Shown here: positions 35,735-44,072 of the stretch, piece by piece
How the letters are laid out: each line of letters starts with the position of its first letter
Position numbering within the stretch: position 1 is the first letter of the stretch
From: Hyphomicrobiales bacterium
GTDB lineage: Bacteria; Pseudomonadota; Alphaproteobacteria; Rhizobiales; Rhizobiaceae
NCBI GenBank assembly: GCA_900472295.1
Contig: UCIA01000004.1
Location: forward strand, 124,001 to 188,000
Direction: 5' to 3'
DNA: 64,000 bases
Notes under the pieces: model-generated
Database searches by the model: none
What the model saw: only the letters and a program-made list of their open reading frames with translations
Told to the model about the DNA's origin: nothing
Made by a program: the position numbers and the translations under genes

Positions 35735-36108
35735 GCTCCGACTTCCTGCATGGCTTCGCGCGCCACCCGGAAGGAATCGACGCCTGCGGGCACGCCGGCA
35801 TAGATCACGACCTGTAGAAGGACTTCGCGGATCTCGTCCTTGGTCACGCCGTTGGTCAGCGCGCCTTTCACATGCATCTTCAGCTCATGCGGACGATTGA
35901 GCGCGGAAAGCATGGCAAGGTTCAGCATGCTGCGGGTCTTCTTGTCGAGCGTGTCGCGGCCCCACACGGCGCCCCAGCAATACTCCGTCACGAGTTCCTG
36001 CAGCGGACGATTGAAATCGTCGGCGCTGGCGAAGGATTTCTCGACGAATTCGGCGCCCAGAACCGATTTGCGGATTTCAAAACCCTTGTCGAACACGTCT
36101 TTGCTCAT
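35731..36108 (-). CDS. Carboxymuconolactone decarboxylase family protein
   Basis: A 125-residue protein with the family core ELVTEYCWGAVWGR, LDKKTRSMLNLAMLSAL and a GALTNGVTKDEIREVLLQ stretch. The best-known member decarboxylates gamma-carboxymuconolactone, but many small relatives act in other pathways or as peroxidase-like proteins. No aromatic ring-cleavage genes are nearby, so a lactone or sugar-acid substrate is more plausible. ATG 36108 is preceded by AAAGGAC; the longer frame to 36141 is less likely. Confidence 0.85.
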   Translation of the reverse strand: MSKDVFDKGFEIRKSVLGAEFVEKSFASADDFNRPLQELVTEYCWGAVWGRDTLDKKTRSMLNLAMLSALNRPHELKMHVKGALTNGVTKDEIREVLLQVVIYAGVPAGVDSFRVAREAMQEVGA

Positions 36109-36137
36109 TGGATAGTCCTTTCCAGTTGATCGGGAGA

Positions 36138-36545
36138 TCAAAGGCCGGGTGTCGGCCGATATTTGCGGCCGCGCGCGATGACGTGGCCGAGCGAGCCGTC
36201 GGTTAGGTAAAACTGCGTCGCCTTCGAATCGTAGGGGACGTTCTCCTGGCCGGGGTAGCCGATCAGCTCGCGCACGCGCGGGCTCATATAGTAGGTGGCT
36301 ATGGCAATGGTGGTGATCGCCGAGAAGGCTTCGCTATCCTCCTTGTTGAGGCTTTCCAGGCGAGCCTCGGCGCCGTTGGCCGGATCGACCGCGATGCCGC
36401 GCGCAAAGCCCGGCTTCAGATCAACGCGAAAATCCAGCGACTTCTCGACATCGGCGTAGCCGCAGACGTCGCTGAATTTCGGCATCTTGCCATGCGCGGG
36501 GATGAGGAAGTCGGCGAGCGCGAAGAAAGTGTTCTGGTTCGACAT
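36138..36545 (-). CDS. Small subunit of GMC dehydrogenase (gluconate 2-dehydrogenase subunit 3-like)
   Basis: A 135-residue protein with FFALADFLIPAHG at the start and ATYYMSPRVRELIGYPGQE in the middle. This order, early LIP motif then YY...GYPG, is that of the gluconate 2-dehydrogenase subunit 3 family. Such subunits accompany the flavin-bearing GMC subunit. No signal peptide is visible, so export, if any, would rely on the partner. It starts one base after the GMC gene stop. Name rests on pattern memory, not on a search. Confidence 0.7.
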   Translation of the reverse strand: MSNQNTFFALADFLIPAHGKMPKFSDVCGYADVEKSLDFRVDLKPGFARGIAVDPANGAEARLESLNKEDSEAFSAITTIAIATYYMSPRVRELIGYPGQENVPYDSKATQFYLTDGSLGHVIARGRKYRPTPGL

Positions 36546-36546
36546 G

Positions 36547-38220
36547 TCAGGCCACCTTCTGGTTGCGGCGCTCGGCGATCATGCGGCGCGTGTTGCGCAG
36601 CGCGACTGCCATGATTGTCGCTGTCGGGTTGGTGGCGCCCGACGTCGGGAAAGTCGATGCATCCATGACGTAGAGGTTCGGCACGTCGTGGCAGGCGCCC
36701 CATTGATCGACGACCGAGCGCTTTGGATCGTCGCCCATGACGGTGGTGCCGATGAGATGCCAGCCGGATTCACGCACCGGTGTCGAAACCAGTGTCTCGA
36801 TGGCGCCGGCGGCGCGCACCGATTCCAGGCAGCGGTCGATGTTGAACTTCAGCAGCCGGTTGGAATTCTCGTTGACCTTGTAGACGATCTGCGGCGCCGG
36901 CAGCCCGTCGGAATCCACCAGATCCTTAGACAGCACGACTCGGTTGCTCTCTTCCGGAAGATCCTCACCAACAATGCCCCAGATCAGCGAGTGGCCGAAG
37001 CGGCGCGCCACATTTTCATGCAGGTTGGCGCCCCAGAAATCCTGGAACCGGCCACTTTCGGCAACATAGACCTTGGACCCGGTCGCGCCGGATACGCCGA
37101 CCGGTCCGCCCGATGGCATGCAGTTCCATTTCGAGCCGCGTACGAAGCCGCGGCTTTCGTCGGTCTCGTAGAATTCCAGCGAATAGACCTGCTGGCCGAA
37201 CGGACCGCGCCAGGAATCCAGCGGATCCCGGTACGAGGCGAGTACGCTTGCAAAGGGATGCATCATCAGCCGCTTGCCGACCATGCCGGACGAGTTGGCA
37301 AGGCCGTCCGGGTTCCCGGCTCCTCCCGACATGAGCAGCAGCCGGGGCGTGCCGACGCCGTTGGCGCACAGGATCACCACCTTGGCGCGCTGGCGCCGGT
37401 CGCGCCCGTTCGCGTCGACATAGACGACACCGGTCGCCAGTCCCTGCTCGTTGGTCTCGATCTCCTTGACACGGGCGCGGGTGACGAGCCGTGCGCCGGC
37501 CTTCAGGGCCAGTGGCCAATGCGACCGGTCGGTCGTAGATTTCGCGCCCTCCGGACAGCCAGTCAGGCAGGTTCCGCGACGCACGCAGGGATTGAGTTCG
37601 CCGAACTTCTCAGACGGGATGGCGTTGCTGCCGGGCCACCAATGCCAACCCATCCTCTCCATGCCCAGCGCACCGCGCTGGCCGACGGAGCCCATGGGGA
37701 GCGCTGGGAAGGGGTAGGCGCCGCGCGGCGGATAGGCCGGATCGCCGGCAAGGCCGGACACGCCCACTTCGCGCTCGATCTCGAGCTGGTAGGGCAACAG
37801 GTCTTCGTAGGTAAACGGCCAGTCTTCGGCCACGCCATCCATCGAGCGCACGCGGAAGTCGGACGGCAGGAAATGCATCCATTGCGCGCCGTAGAGCGTC
37901 GCGCTGCCACCGACGCCGGCAAACATCAGCGGGTTGATGTCCGTCGTCGAGGTGTCGACGGGATAGTCGTTGGGATTGTCGCGGACGTTGGGATTGGGAT
38001 GCCAAAGCTTGGTGCTGACGAGCTCGTGCTCCGGACGGGCACCGGTATAGTCGGCATAATCGGGCCATTCGCCCTGTTCGAGCACGACGACGGAAACGCC
38101 GGCGCGCGCCAGATGAAGGGCGGCGACCGAACCGGATGGACCGGCGCCGACGATCACGACATCGACCTCCTCGTCGCGCCTTGCCCGTGCACTGCGATCC
38201 GCCAGATCTTCAACGGTCAT
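36547..38220 (-). CDS. GMC family oxidoreductase (sugar/polyol dehydrogenase flavoprotein subunit)
   Basis: A 557-residue FAD enzyme with VVIVGAGPSGS (GxGxxG at 25-30) and the C-terminal active-site region ESGWHLIGTTVMG, followed by NLYVMDASTFPTSGATNPT. A Cys-rich block (CVRRGTCLTGCPEGA) near residue 220 is typical of gluconate/sorbitol/fructose dehydrogenase-type large subunits. It would oxidise a hydroxyl group of a sugar, polyol or sugar acid, passing electrons on through the small subunit. No Tat motif is seen at the N-terminus. Products could feed the lactonase and aldehyde dehydrogenases downstream. Confidence 0.9.
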   Translation of the reverse strand: MTVEDLADRSARARRDEEVDVVIVGAGPSGSVAALHLARAGVSVVVLEQGEWPDYADYTGARPEHELVSTKLWHPNPNVRDNPNDYPVDTSTTDINPLMFAGVGGSATLYGAQWMHFLPSDFRVRSMDGVAEDWPFTYEDLLPYQLEIEREVGVSGLAGDPAYPPRGAYPFPALPMGSVGQRGALGMERMGWHWWPGSNAIPSEKFGELNPCVRRGTCLTGCPEGAKSTTDRSHWPLALKAGARLVTRARVKEIETNEQGLATGVVYVDANGRDRRQRAKVVILCANGVGTPRLLLMSGGAGNPDGLANSSGMVGKRLMMHPFASVLASYRDPLDSWRGPFGQQVYSLEFYETDESRGFVRGSKWNCMPSGGPVGVSGATGSKVYVAESGRFQDFWGANLHENVARRFGHSLIWGIVGEDLPEESNRVVLSKDLVDSDGLPAPQIVYKVNENSNRLLKFNIDRCLESVRAAGAIETLVSTPVRESGWHLIGTTVMGDDPKRSVVDQWGACHDVPNLYVMDASTFPTSGATNPTATIMAVALRNTRRMIAERRNQKVA

Positions 38221-38256
38221 TTTCTTCCTCCCTTGCGGTCCAACGGCAACATCGTG

Positions 38257-39225
38257 TCAGACGAGGCGCGTCCGGTAAAACGCCGCCGCGCCGATGATGA
38301 TGATGCCCTTGATGATGAGCTGCATCTCGATCGGAAATCCGAGCAGCAGCACGAGATTGTTGATCACCATCAGCACGGCCACGCCAAGCAGCGCCGCAAA
38401 GATGTTGCCGCGTCCCCCGGTCAGCGCGACACCGCCCATGACAGCGGCGACGATGGAGTCCAGTTCGTAGCCCTGGCCGACCCAGTTCGAAACGGTGCCG
38501 ACATAGCCGAGCAGAAAAAGCCCGCCTATACCCGCGCAGACCGAACAGATCACGTAGCACAGGATGATCACGCGATCAGGCGCGACGCCGTTGAGGAACG
38601 CGGCCTTGGGATTGGTTCCGACCATGAATATTTCGCGGCCGAGACGCGAGCGATGCAGCACGATGCCGAAAGCAATCGCCAGCACCGCCAGCGTCATCAG
38701 GTTGACGGGAACGCCAAGAATGCGGCCGGAAGCCAGAAAGCCCATGCCGGGCGGCAAGGTGCTGATCGGCGCACCGCCGGTGTAGGCGAAGCGGATACCC
38801 TGCAGGATGATCATCATCGCCAGCGTCGCCAGGAACGGACTGACGTTGCGCCTGGCCACCAGCCATCCGTTCAGGAAGCCGACAACGGCCGAGAGCACGA
38901 TCGCCGCAAGGAAGATCAGCGGAATGGCGTCGTTGGTGGTGGCCTTGAAGGCGGTCGCCAGCACGGCGACCGTGGCCATCAGGGACGCCACGGACAGGTC
39001 CAGCCCGCGCACCAGGATCACGAATGTCTGGCCGATCACGACCATGCCGAGCGGTGCGGCGATGGTCAGCACATTGACCAGGTTGGCCGGCCGCAGGAAG
39101 GTCGGCGACGCCACCGCGGCGACCGCCATCAGCACCGCCAGGAAGATCACCAGCCCATAGCGTTCGAAGACGGTCGCGAGCGACAAGCCTCGTGAGCGCG
39201 GCATCGGAGTGTCGAGAGGCGCCAT
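38257..39225 (-). CDS. Sugar ABC transporter permease (CUT2), second of a pair
   Basis: A 322-residue membrane protein with RGLDLSVASLMATV near residue 81 and ELDSIVAAVMGGVALTGGRG near residue 250. The family LSVGS is LSVAS here. ATG 39225 lies two bases after the stop of the sister permease. A longer frame to 39510 only shadows that gene. Confidence 0.92.
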   Translation of the reverse strand: MAPLDTPMPRSRGLSLATVFERYGLVIFLAVLMAVAAVASPTFLRPANLVNVLTIAAPLGMVVIGQTFVILVRGLDLSVASLMATVAVLATAFKATTNDAIPLIFLAAIVLSAVVGFLNGWLVARRNVSPFLATLAMMIILQGIRFAYTGGAPISTLPPGMGFLASGRILGVPVNLMTLAVLAIAFGIVLHRSRLGREIFMVGTNPKAAFLNGVAPDRVIILCYVICSVCAGIGGLFLLGYVGTVSNWVGQGYELDSIVAAVMGGVALTGGRGNIFAALLGVAVLMVINNLVLLLGFPIEMQLIIKGIIIIGAAAFYRTRLV

Positions 39226-39227
39226 CG

Positions 39228-40178
39228 CTATCTCCGCCTCGAAGTGTGGATGCCGACCGCTATTATGATGATGAGACCCTGGATGACCCACTGGTAGTAG
39301 GACGAGACGTTCACGAAATTCAGCAGGTTGTTGAGCATGGTGACCAGCAGCACGCCGAGAAACGTGCCAAGCACGCCACCCCTGCCGCCGGCCAGTATGG
39401 TACCGCCAACCACGACAGGTGTCACCGATTGAAGTGTCAGCGCGACCCCGATGCGCGGATCGCCGACACCGGTGCGGGCGGTCAGGAAAATCGCTGCAAT
39501 GCCGGCGCACAGGCCCGACAGCGCGTAGGCCAACACGACGATGCGGTCGACGGGCAGGCCGTTGAGCCGCGCTGCCTCTCGATCACCGCCGACGAAATAG
39601 ATGCTGCGGCCCGAACGCGTCCGTTGCAACCAAAGGCCAGCCAAGGCGAAGATGGCGACGAGGATGATGGCGCTGACCGGAATGCCGGCGATCTTGGCAT
39701 AGGCGACGTCGGCAAAGGCGCGCGGTACGGAGCCTCCCGGTTCCTTGCGATACATCAGCGTGGCGCCGAAAATGATCGACGACATGCCGAGCGTCACGAT
39801 CAGCGAATGGACGCGCAGCACGACCGTCAGCAGCCCGTTGAGCGCCCCGACAGCGGTGGCGGCCACCAAGGCCAGCGGCAAGGCCAGCCAGACCAGGTCC
39901 GGCCGCCATTCGAGGAAGTTCGCCAGGAAGACCGTCAGCGCGCTCACCAGCGAGCCGATCGCCAGATCGATGCCGCCCATCAGCACGACGAATGTCTGGC
40001 CAAGGCTGACCATGCCCAGCACGATAAGCTGTTGGAACAGATTGCCGACATTGCGCCAGGTGAGGAAGCGGTCGGACAGGAAACCACCGGCAACAACCAG
40101 CACGACCAGCAGCATCGCGACGATCAGGTATGACATCACCAGCCGGTTGCGGCGAATCTCCATGGCGATGGCGCTCAT
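39228..40178 (-). CDS. Sugar ABC transporter permease (CUT2), first of a pair
   Basis: A 316-residue membrane protein with GGIDLAIGSLVSAL near residue 80 and a LQSVTPVVVGGTILAGGRGG block near residue 250. The start ATG 40178 overlaps the ATPase stop as ATGA. It would form a heterodimer with the permease encoded next. Confidence 0.92.
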   Translation of the reverse strand: MSAIAMEIRRNRLVMSYLIVAMLLVVLVVAGGFLSDRFLTWRNVGNLFQQLIVLGMVSLGQTFVVLMGGIDLAIGSLVSALTVFLANFLEWRPDLVWLALPLALVAATAVGALNGLLTVVLRVHSLIVTLGMSSIIFGATLMYRKEPGGSVPRAFADVAYAKIAGIPVSAIILVAIFALAGLWLQRTRSGRSIYFVGGDREAARLNGLPVDRIVVLAYALSGLCAGIAAIFLTARTGVGDPRIGVALTLQSVTPVVVGGTILAGGRGGVLGTFLGVLLVTMLNNLLNFVNVSSYYQWVIQGLIIIIAVGIHTSRRR

Positions 40179-41704
40179 GCGATCTCCTCCGCTGTCGCCT
40201 TGTGACGCTCGATCGATCTTACCGCGAGATCCATGATTGCCTCCTCGCCGAGAGCCTCGCCTTCGACTTCGCCCACGACGCGGCCCTGGGCCATCACGAA
40301 GACTCTGTCGGACAGACCAACGATCTCGGGCAGTTCGGAGCTGATCATCAAGACGCCGACGCCTGAGTCCGCCAGGCGCCGGACGATGCGGTAGATCTCG
40401 ACCTTGGCGCCGATATCGACGCCGCGTGTCGGTTCGTCGAGGATGAGCAGCCGGTTGGCGATCCTGGACCAGCGACTGAACAGCACCTTCTGCTGGTTGC
40501 CGCCGGACAGATTGCCGACCTTCACATCGGGCGAAGGTGTTGCGACCGAGAAATCGTGGATCTGGCGCTCGGCCAGCGCACACTCCCGCGAGCGGTCGAT
40601 CAGGCCATATTTCGTGATGCCCTGCAGGTCCGGCGCCATGATGTTGGCGGAGATCGGAAGGCCGAGAAAGAGGCCTTCGTCCTTGCGGTTCTCGGTCAGA
40701 AAGCCGAGGCCGCCGGCGATGGCATCCTTCGGCACTCTCCCTGGGAACGGCTTGCCGTCGAACTCGATCACCCCGCCCTCGACGGCGCGCGCGCCGAAAA
40801 TGGCTTCCGCGACTTCCGTGCGCCCCGAGCCGACCATGCCGGCCACGCCGACGATCTCTCCGGCCTTCACGCTCAGGCTGACGTCGCGCACGCGCGGGCC
40901 GGTCCGCAGGTTGCGAACGCTGAGGATGTCCGGTCCGTCCGCCGGCGCCGCGCGCCGCGCCGGATAGATCTGGCTGAGGCGGCGGCCAACCATCTTGGTG
41001 ATCATCTCTTCGCGGCTGATCTCGCCCACCGGCGCCGTGCCAACGACCTGGCCGTCCTTTAGGATTGTCACCCGGTCGGCGATCTCGAAAATTTCCTCGA
41101 GCCGATGCGAGACATAGACGATGCCGACGCCTTCGTTGCGCAGCCTGCGCATGTTCTCGAACAAAAGGTCGACCTCATGGCCGGCAATGACAGCCGTTGG
41201 TTCGTCAAGGATGAGCAGCCTGACCTTGCCGACCAACGCCTTTGCAATCTCGACCATCTGCTGGTCGGCAAGCGGCAGTTCGTCGATCCTGGCGTGCGTG
41301 GGAATGCGGACCCCGAGTTGAGCGAGGATTTCCGCGGCGCGGGCGTGGCGGGCGCGATTGGAGATGAGCCCGAACCGGCCGCGAGGCTGTGCGTCGACCA
41401 GAATGTTTTCGGCCACCGACAGTTCGGGAAAAAGCGCAAGTTCCTGATGGATGACATGGATGCCCGCGGCTCGCGCCGCCTTTGGCGATTGCCAGGAGAC
41501 CCGCTTGCCGAGATACGTGATGGCGCCGGAATTCGGCTTCACGGCCCCGCCCATGACGCGGATAAGGGTCGACTTGCCTGCGCCATTCTCGCCGAGAAGG
41601 GCGTGTATCTCGCCTGGCTGCACGGCGAAATCGACCTTGTCCAGGGGTTTTACGCCGGGATATTCCTTCTCGATCTGGCTGAGTTCGATAACTGAACTGG
41701 ACAT
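40175..41704 (-). CDS. Sugar ABC transporter ATP-binding protein (CUT2)
   Basis: A 509-residue double ATPase. Walker A is GENGAGKST at 38-46, and the first Walker B is LLILDEPTAVIAG. The first signature loop reads ELPLADQQMVEI. The second domain has NLSGGNQQKVLFSRW and LLILDEPTRGVD, so it keeps its Walker B. It is the second gene of the long leftward operon. Confidence 0.93.
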   Translation of the reverse strand: MSSSVIELSQIEKEYPGVKPLDKVDFAVQPGEIHALLGENGAGKSTLIRVMGGAVKPNSGAITYLGKRVSWQSPKAARAAGIHVIHQELALFPELSVAENILVDAQPRGRFGLISNRARHARAAEILAQLGVRIPTHARIDELPLADQQMVEIAKALVGKVRLLILDEPTAVIAGHEVDLLFENMRRLRNEGVGIVYVSHRLEEIFEIADRVTILKDGQVVGTAPVGEISREEMITKMVGRRLSQIYPARRAAPADGPDILSVRNLRTGPRVRDVSLSVKAGEIVGVAGMVGSGRTEVAEAIFGARAVEGGVIEFDGKPFPGRVPKDAIAGGLGFLTENRKDEGLFLGLPISANIMAPDLQGITKYGLIDRSRECALAERQIHDFSVATPSPDVKVGNLSGGNQQKVLFSRWSRIANRLLILDEPTRGVDIGAKVEIYRIVRRLADSGVGVLMISSELPEIVGLSDRVFVMAQGRVVGEVEGEALGEEAIMDLAVRSIERHKATAEEIA

Positions 41705-41734
41705 TATCCGACGCTCAAAACAATCAAATCACAC

Positions 41735-41764
41735 CCGGGTGCGCGTCCGTGGACGCACACCCGG
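41735..41764 (-). promoter_or_regulatory. Intercistronic stem-loop after the binding-protein gene
   Basis: CCGGGTG (41735-41741) pairs with CACCCGG (41758-41764), and an inner GCGTCC/GGACGC pair extends the stem past one mismatch. It lies between the binding-protein stop and the ATPase start. It has no T-run, so mRNA stabilisation is more likely than termination. Confidence 0.5.
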
Positions 41765-41778
41765 TTGAGCTGGGAGGC

Positions 41779-42990
41779 TCACTTCGGATAGTCGGGATTG
41801 AACGTGCTGGGGTTGTATCCAGCCGGCAGTCCGTTGCTTGGCGACAGGTCGCCCGGGTCACTCATGCTGACATGGTCGAGCAGGTGCCGGTCGCCCTTGA
41901 CGGAGACCGTATCGGCGCCAGGCGACGTCACCACCTGAAAGCTGACCTCGACCTTGTCGGGAACCGAAATGCCCTTGAGCACGTCGAGCGCCGTTTCGAT
42001 GCCGGTGATGCCCATCGACGTCGGATAGTCGATACCGACCATCTTGATGTTGTGCTGGCTGGCCAGCTGATACATCCGCGCAACGTCGCCGCCGGTGATC
42101 GGCGGAAATTCGCCGTCCTTGTAGCCGGCGTCGAGGAACGCCTCGATCGCGCCATAGCCCTGCAGCGCACTGTCGGACAGCACGCCGTCGATGGCCTTGC
42201 CGTGCTTCTGGATCAGCGCGGCCATCACCGATTTGCCCGTGGCCGGGTTCCAGTCGCAATACTGCTTTTCCAGTACCTTGATGCCGGGGAACTTGGAGAA
42301 CACTTCCTCGTTCGCCTTGATGCGGATTTCCGCGACGCTGGATCCGGCGATGCCCGGCAGCATGACGATGTTGCCCTTGCCGCCCAGTGTCTCGCACAGC
42401 CACTGCGCCTCGAGACGGCCGAGTGCCCAATCGGATGCGGTGACGTAGGTGATGTAGTTTGCCGGCGTCTTCACCTTTCGATCGACCATGACGACGGGAA
42501 TGCCCTGTTCGGTGGCGCGGCCGACGACGGAATCGAGCGCGTCCTCGGTAGAGGCCGCAATGAGCAGAATATCGACGCCCTGGCTGATCAGATCCTGGAT
42601 GTCGGCGATCTGCTTAGAGGGATCGTCATTGGCGTCCGTGACGAGAAGATGGGCGATCTCGTCGCGATGCTGGCCGGCCGACCAGAGGACGCCGTGCTGG
42701 AAAGCGACGCGCCAGGCATTGGAAATCGACGCATTGGAAAAGCCGATCGTATAAGGACCCGCCTTCTTCCACTTCGAGGTGTCGACCATGCTGTTGGCAT
42801 TGGGGTTCCACATCCAGGTGCGCGGCGCGCCATAGTAGCCGGGCTTGGTTTCGGCTTCAGCCGCGGCGGCCGGGGTGGCCTGCGCGAGCTGGAGCCCCGG
42901 CACCGCGGCGATAGCCGCGGCGGCGGCCGGCATACCCCTGATGAAGCTTTTGCGTGATATCTTGTGGTCTAGGATGCTCTTTATTGACAT
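41779..42990 (-). CDS. Sugar ABC transporter substrate-binding protein, Tat-type signal
   Basis: A 403-residue periplasmic protein. The N-terminus reads SRKSFIRG followed by an Ala-rich hydrophobic core, a near match to the twin-arginine motif with RK in place of RR. Export through Tat is therefore likely, unlike the other three binding proteins here. Mature blocks IGFSNASISNAWR, IADIQDLISQGVD and MLPGIAGSSVAE fit the RbsB-like family. It heads the eleven-gene leftward operon. A GGAGGAGG ribosome site stands just upstream. Confidence 0.92.
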   Translation of the reverse strand: MSIKSILDHKISRKSFIRGMPAAAAAIAAVPGLQLAQATPAAAAEAETKPGYYGAPRTWMWNPNANSMVDTSKWKKAGPYTIGFSNASISNAWRVAFQHGVLWSAGQHRDEIAHLLVTDANDDPSKQIADIQDLISQGVDILLIAASTEDALDSVVGRATEQGIPVVMVDRKVKTPANYITYVTASDWALGRLEAQWLCETLGGKGNIVMLPGIAGSSVAEIRIKANEEVFSKFPGIKVLEKQYCDWNPATGKSVMAALIQKHGKAIDGVLSDSALQGYGAIEAFLDAGYKDGEFPPITGGDVARMYQLASQHNIKMVGIDYPTSMGITGIETALDVLKGISVPDKVEVSFQVVTSPGADTVSVKGDRHLLDHVSMSDPGDLSPSNGLPAGYNPSTFNPDYPK

Positions 42991-43304
42991 TGGTTCCTCC
43001 TCCTGAACGCTCGACAGAGCGCTTAAATTCTCCTCAGAAATTCTCGCACGCGGGACAGTATAAAAAAAGAATAGATGTCTATATCCCGGGCAAATCGCGC
43101 GGCCATTTTCCTGACAACCTCCAGTTCAGGAAAACTCGATTGAAAGCGATTTGACGCAAATTAGCAGTCGATTACCCACGATCGTCAATCTGCCGTCTTG
43201 TAATAGCTGCTATTACCTTTTTGGCCATTGGGGGCGGCGAAGAATACGACTTATCTAACAGCCGGTGCCGGGCGCTTGAGGTGCGTTCCGTCGGAGGAGA
43301 GGCC
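42991..43304. promoter_or_regulatory. Divergent control region between sugar operon and ETF operon
   Basis: This 314-base space holds no gene. An AT-rich stretch (TATAAAAAAAGAATAG) lies at about 43060. A short CGCTC/GAGCG pair around 43008-43021 sits in the leader of the binding-protein gene. A strong 17-base palindrome lies at 43200-43216 and is listed separately. Confidence 0.5.
43200..43216. promoter_or_regulatory. 17-base palindrome, candidate operator for the ETF operon
   Basis: GTAATAGC and GCTATTAC flank a single central T, giving perfect eight-base arms. It ends 88 bases before the etfB start. Its symmetry suits a GntR- or TetR-type dimer. No such regulator gene is in the window. Confidence 0.5.
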
Positions 43305-44069
43305 GTGAATATTCTTGTTGTCTTGCGCATGATCCCGGATTCCGCGGGCGAGCTGCAGCTCGCTGAGGACGGGCGCAGCATCGATCGGGAATGGCTGGAT
43401 TTCCAGCTCAACGATTTCGACGATCATGCCCTCGAGGAAGCAATCCTGCTCAAGGAAGCCGGCGGCGCGAAGGTAACGGCGGTGGCCGTCGGCGAAGGCG
43501 CCAACCGTGTCCTGCAGATGGCTGCCGCGCGCGGCGCCGACGAAGTCGTGGCGCTTCAGTGCGAGGAGGACGCCATGATCTCCTCACGCGAGATCGCGGC
43601 GTCCATCGCGGCGATGGCGCGGGCAAAGTCGGCCGACCTGGTTCTGTGCGGCGTTCAATCAAGCGAGGATGTCTTCGGCCAGCTCGCGCCCTATGTCGGC
43701 GCGCTGCTCGACTGGCCGCATGTGTCGGGAGCCAACCGGATCGTTGCGAACGGCGCAGTGCTTCGGGTCACGCAAGAGCGCGGCGCGGGTGTCGCCGTCA
43801 CCTATGAGTTGGCCGCGCCGGCGGTGCTGGGCGTTCAGACAGCGTCGAAGGCGCCACGCTATGTCTCCGGCAGCAAGCTTCGCGAAGCATCCAAGACGCC
43901 CATCGGCCGCGCCACGCCTGAACCGTCAGGCCTCGAGCGTGCCGCCGACATCATCACATTGCGCCTGCCAGTCCAGGGCGGCTCCGGCGAGAACCTCGGC
44001 GGCAATGCCGAGACAGTCGCGGACCGGCTGGTCAGCATCCTGGCAGCCAAGGGCATGGCGAGGAACTGA
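43305..44069 (+). CDS. etfB: Electron transfer flavoprotein beta subunit (FixA/EtfB family)
   Basis: A 254-residue protein with the EtfB start NILVVLRMIPD, the AVAVGEGANRVLQMAAARGAD stretch, and VQSSEDVFGQLAPYVGALL. EtfB with EtfA carries electrons from flavoprotein dehydrogenases to the membrane quinone pool. The start is GTG 43305, with GGAGGAGAGG upstream; the open frame before it is not EtfB-like. It begins a five-gene rightward operon. Confidence 0.9.
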   Translation: MNILVVLRMIPDSAGELQLAEDGRSIDREWLDFQLNDFDDHALEEAILLKEAGGAKVTAVAVGEGANRVLQMAAARGADEVVALQCEEDAMISSREIAASIAAMARAKSADLVLCGVQSSEDVFGQLAPYVGALLDWPHVSGANRIVANGAVLRVTQERGAGVAVTYELAAPAVLGVQTASKAPRYVSGSKLREASKTPIGRATPEPSGLERAADIITLRLPVQGGSGENLGGNAETVADRLVSILAAKGMARN

Positions 44070-44072
44070 ATC

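Noticed and set aside
35731..36108. Protocatechuate (beta-ketoadipate) pathway step
   Set aside because: Only the carboxymuconolactone-decarboxylase-like gene is present; no ring-cleavage or muconate enzymes accompany it.
36487..39195. 902-codon open frame on the plus strand
   Set aside because: Antisense to the GMC and permease genes; its His/Arg/Asp-rich composition is typical of reverse frames in high-GC DNA.
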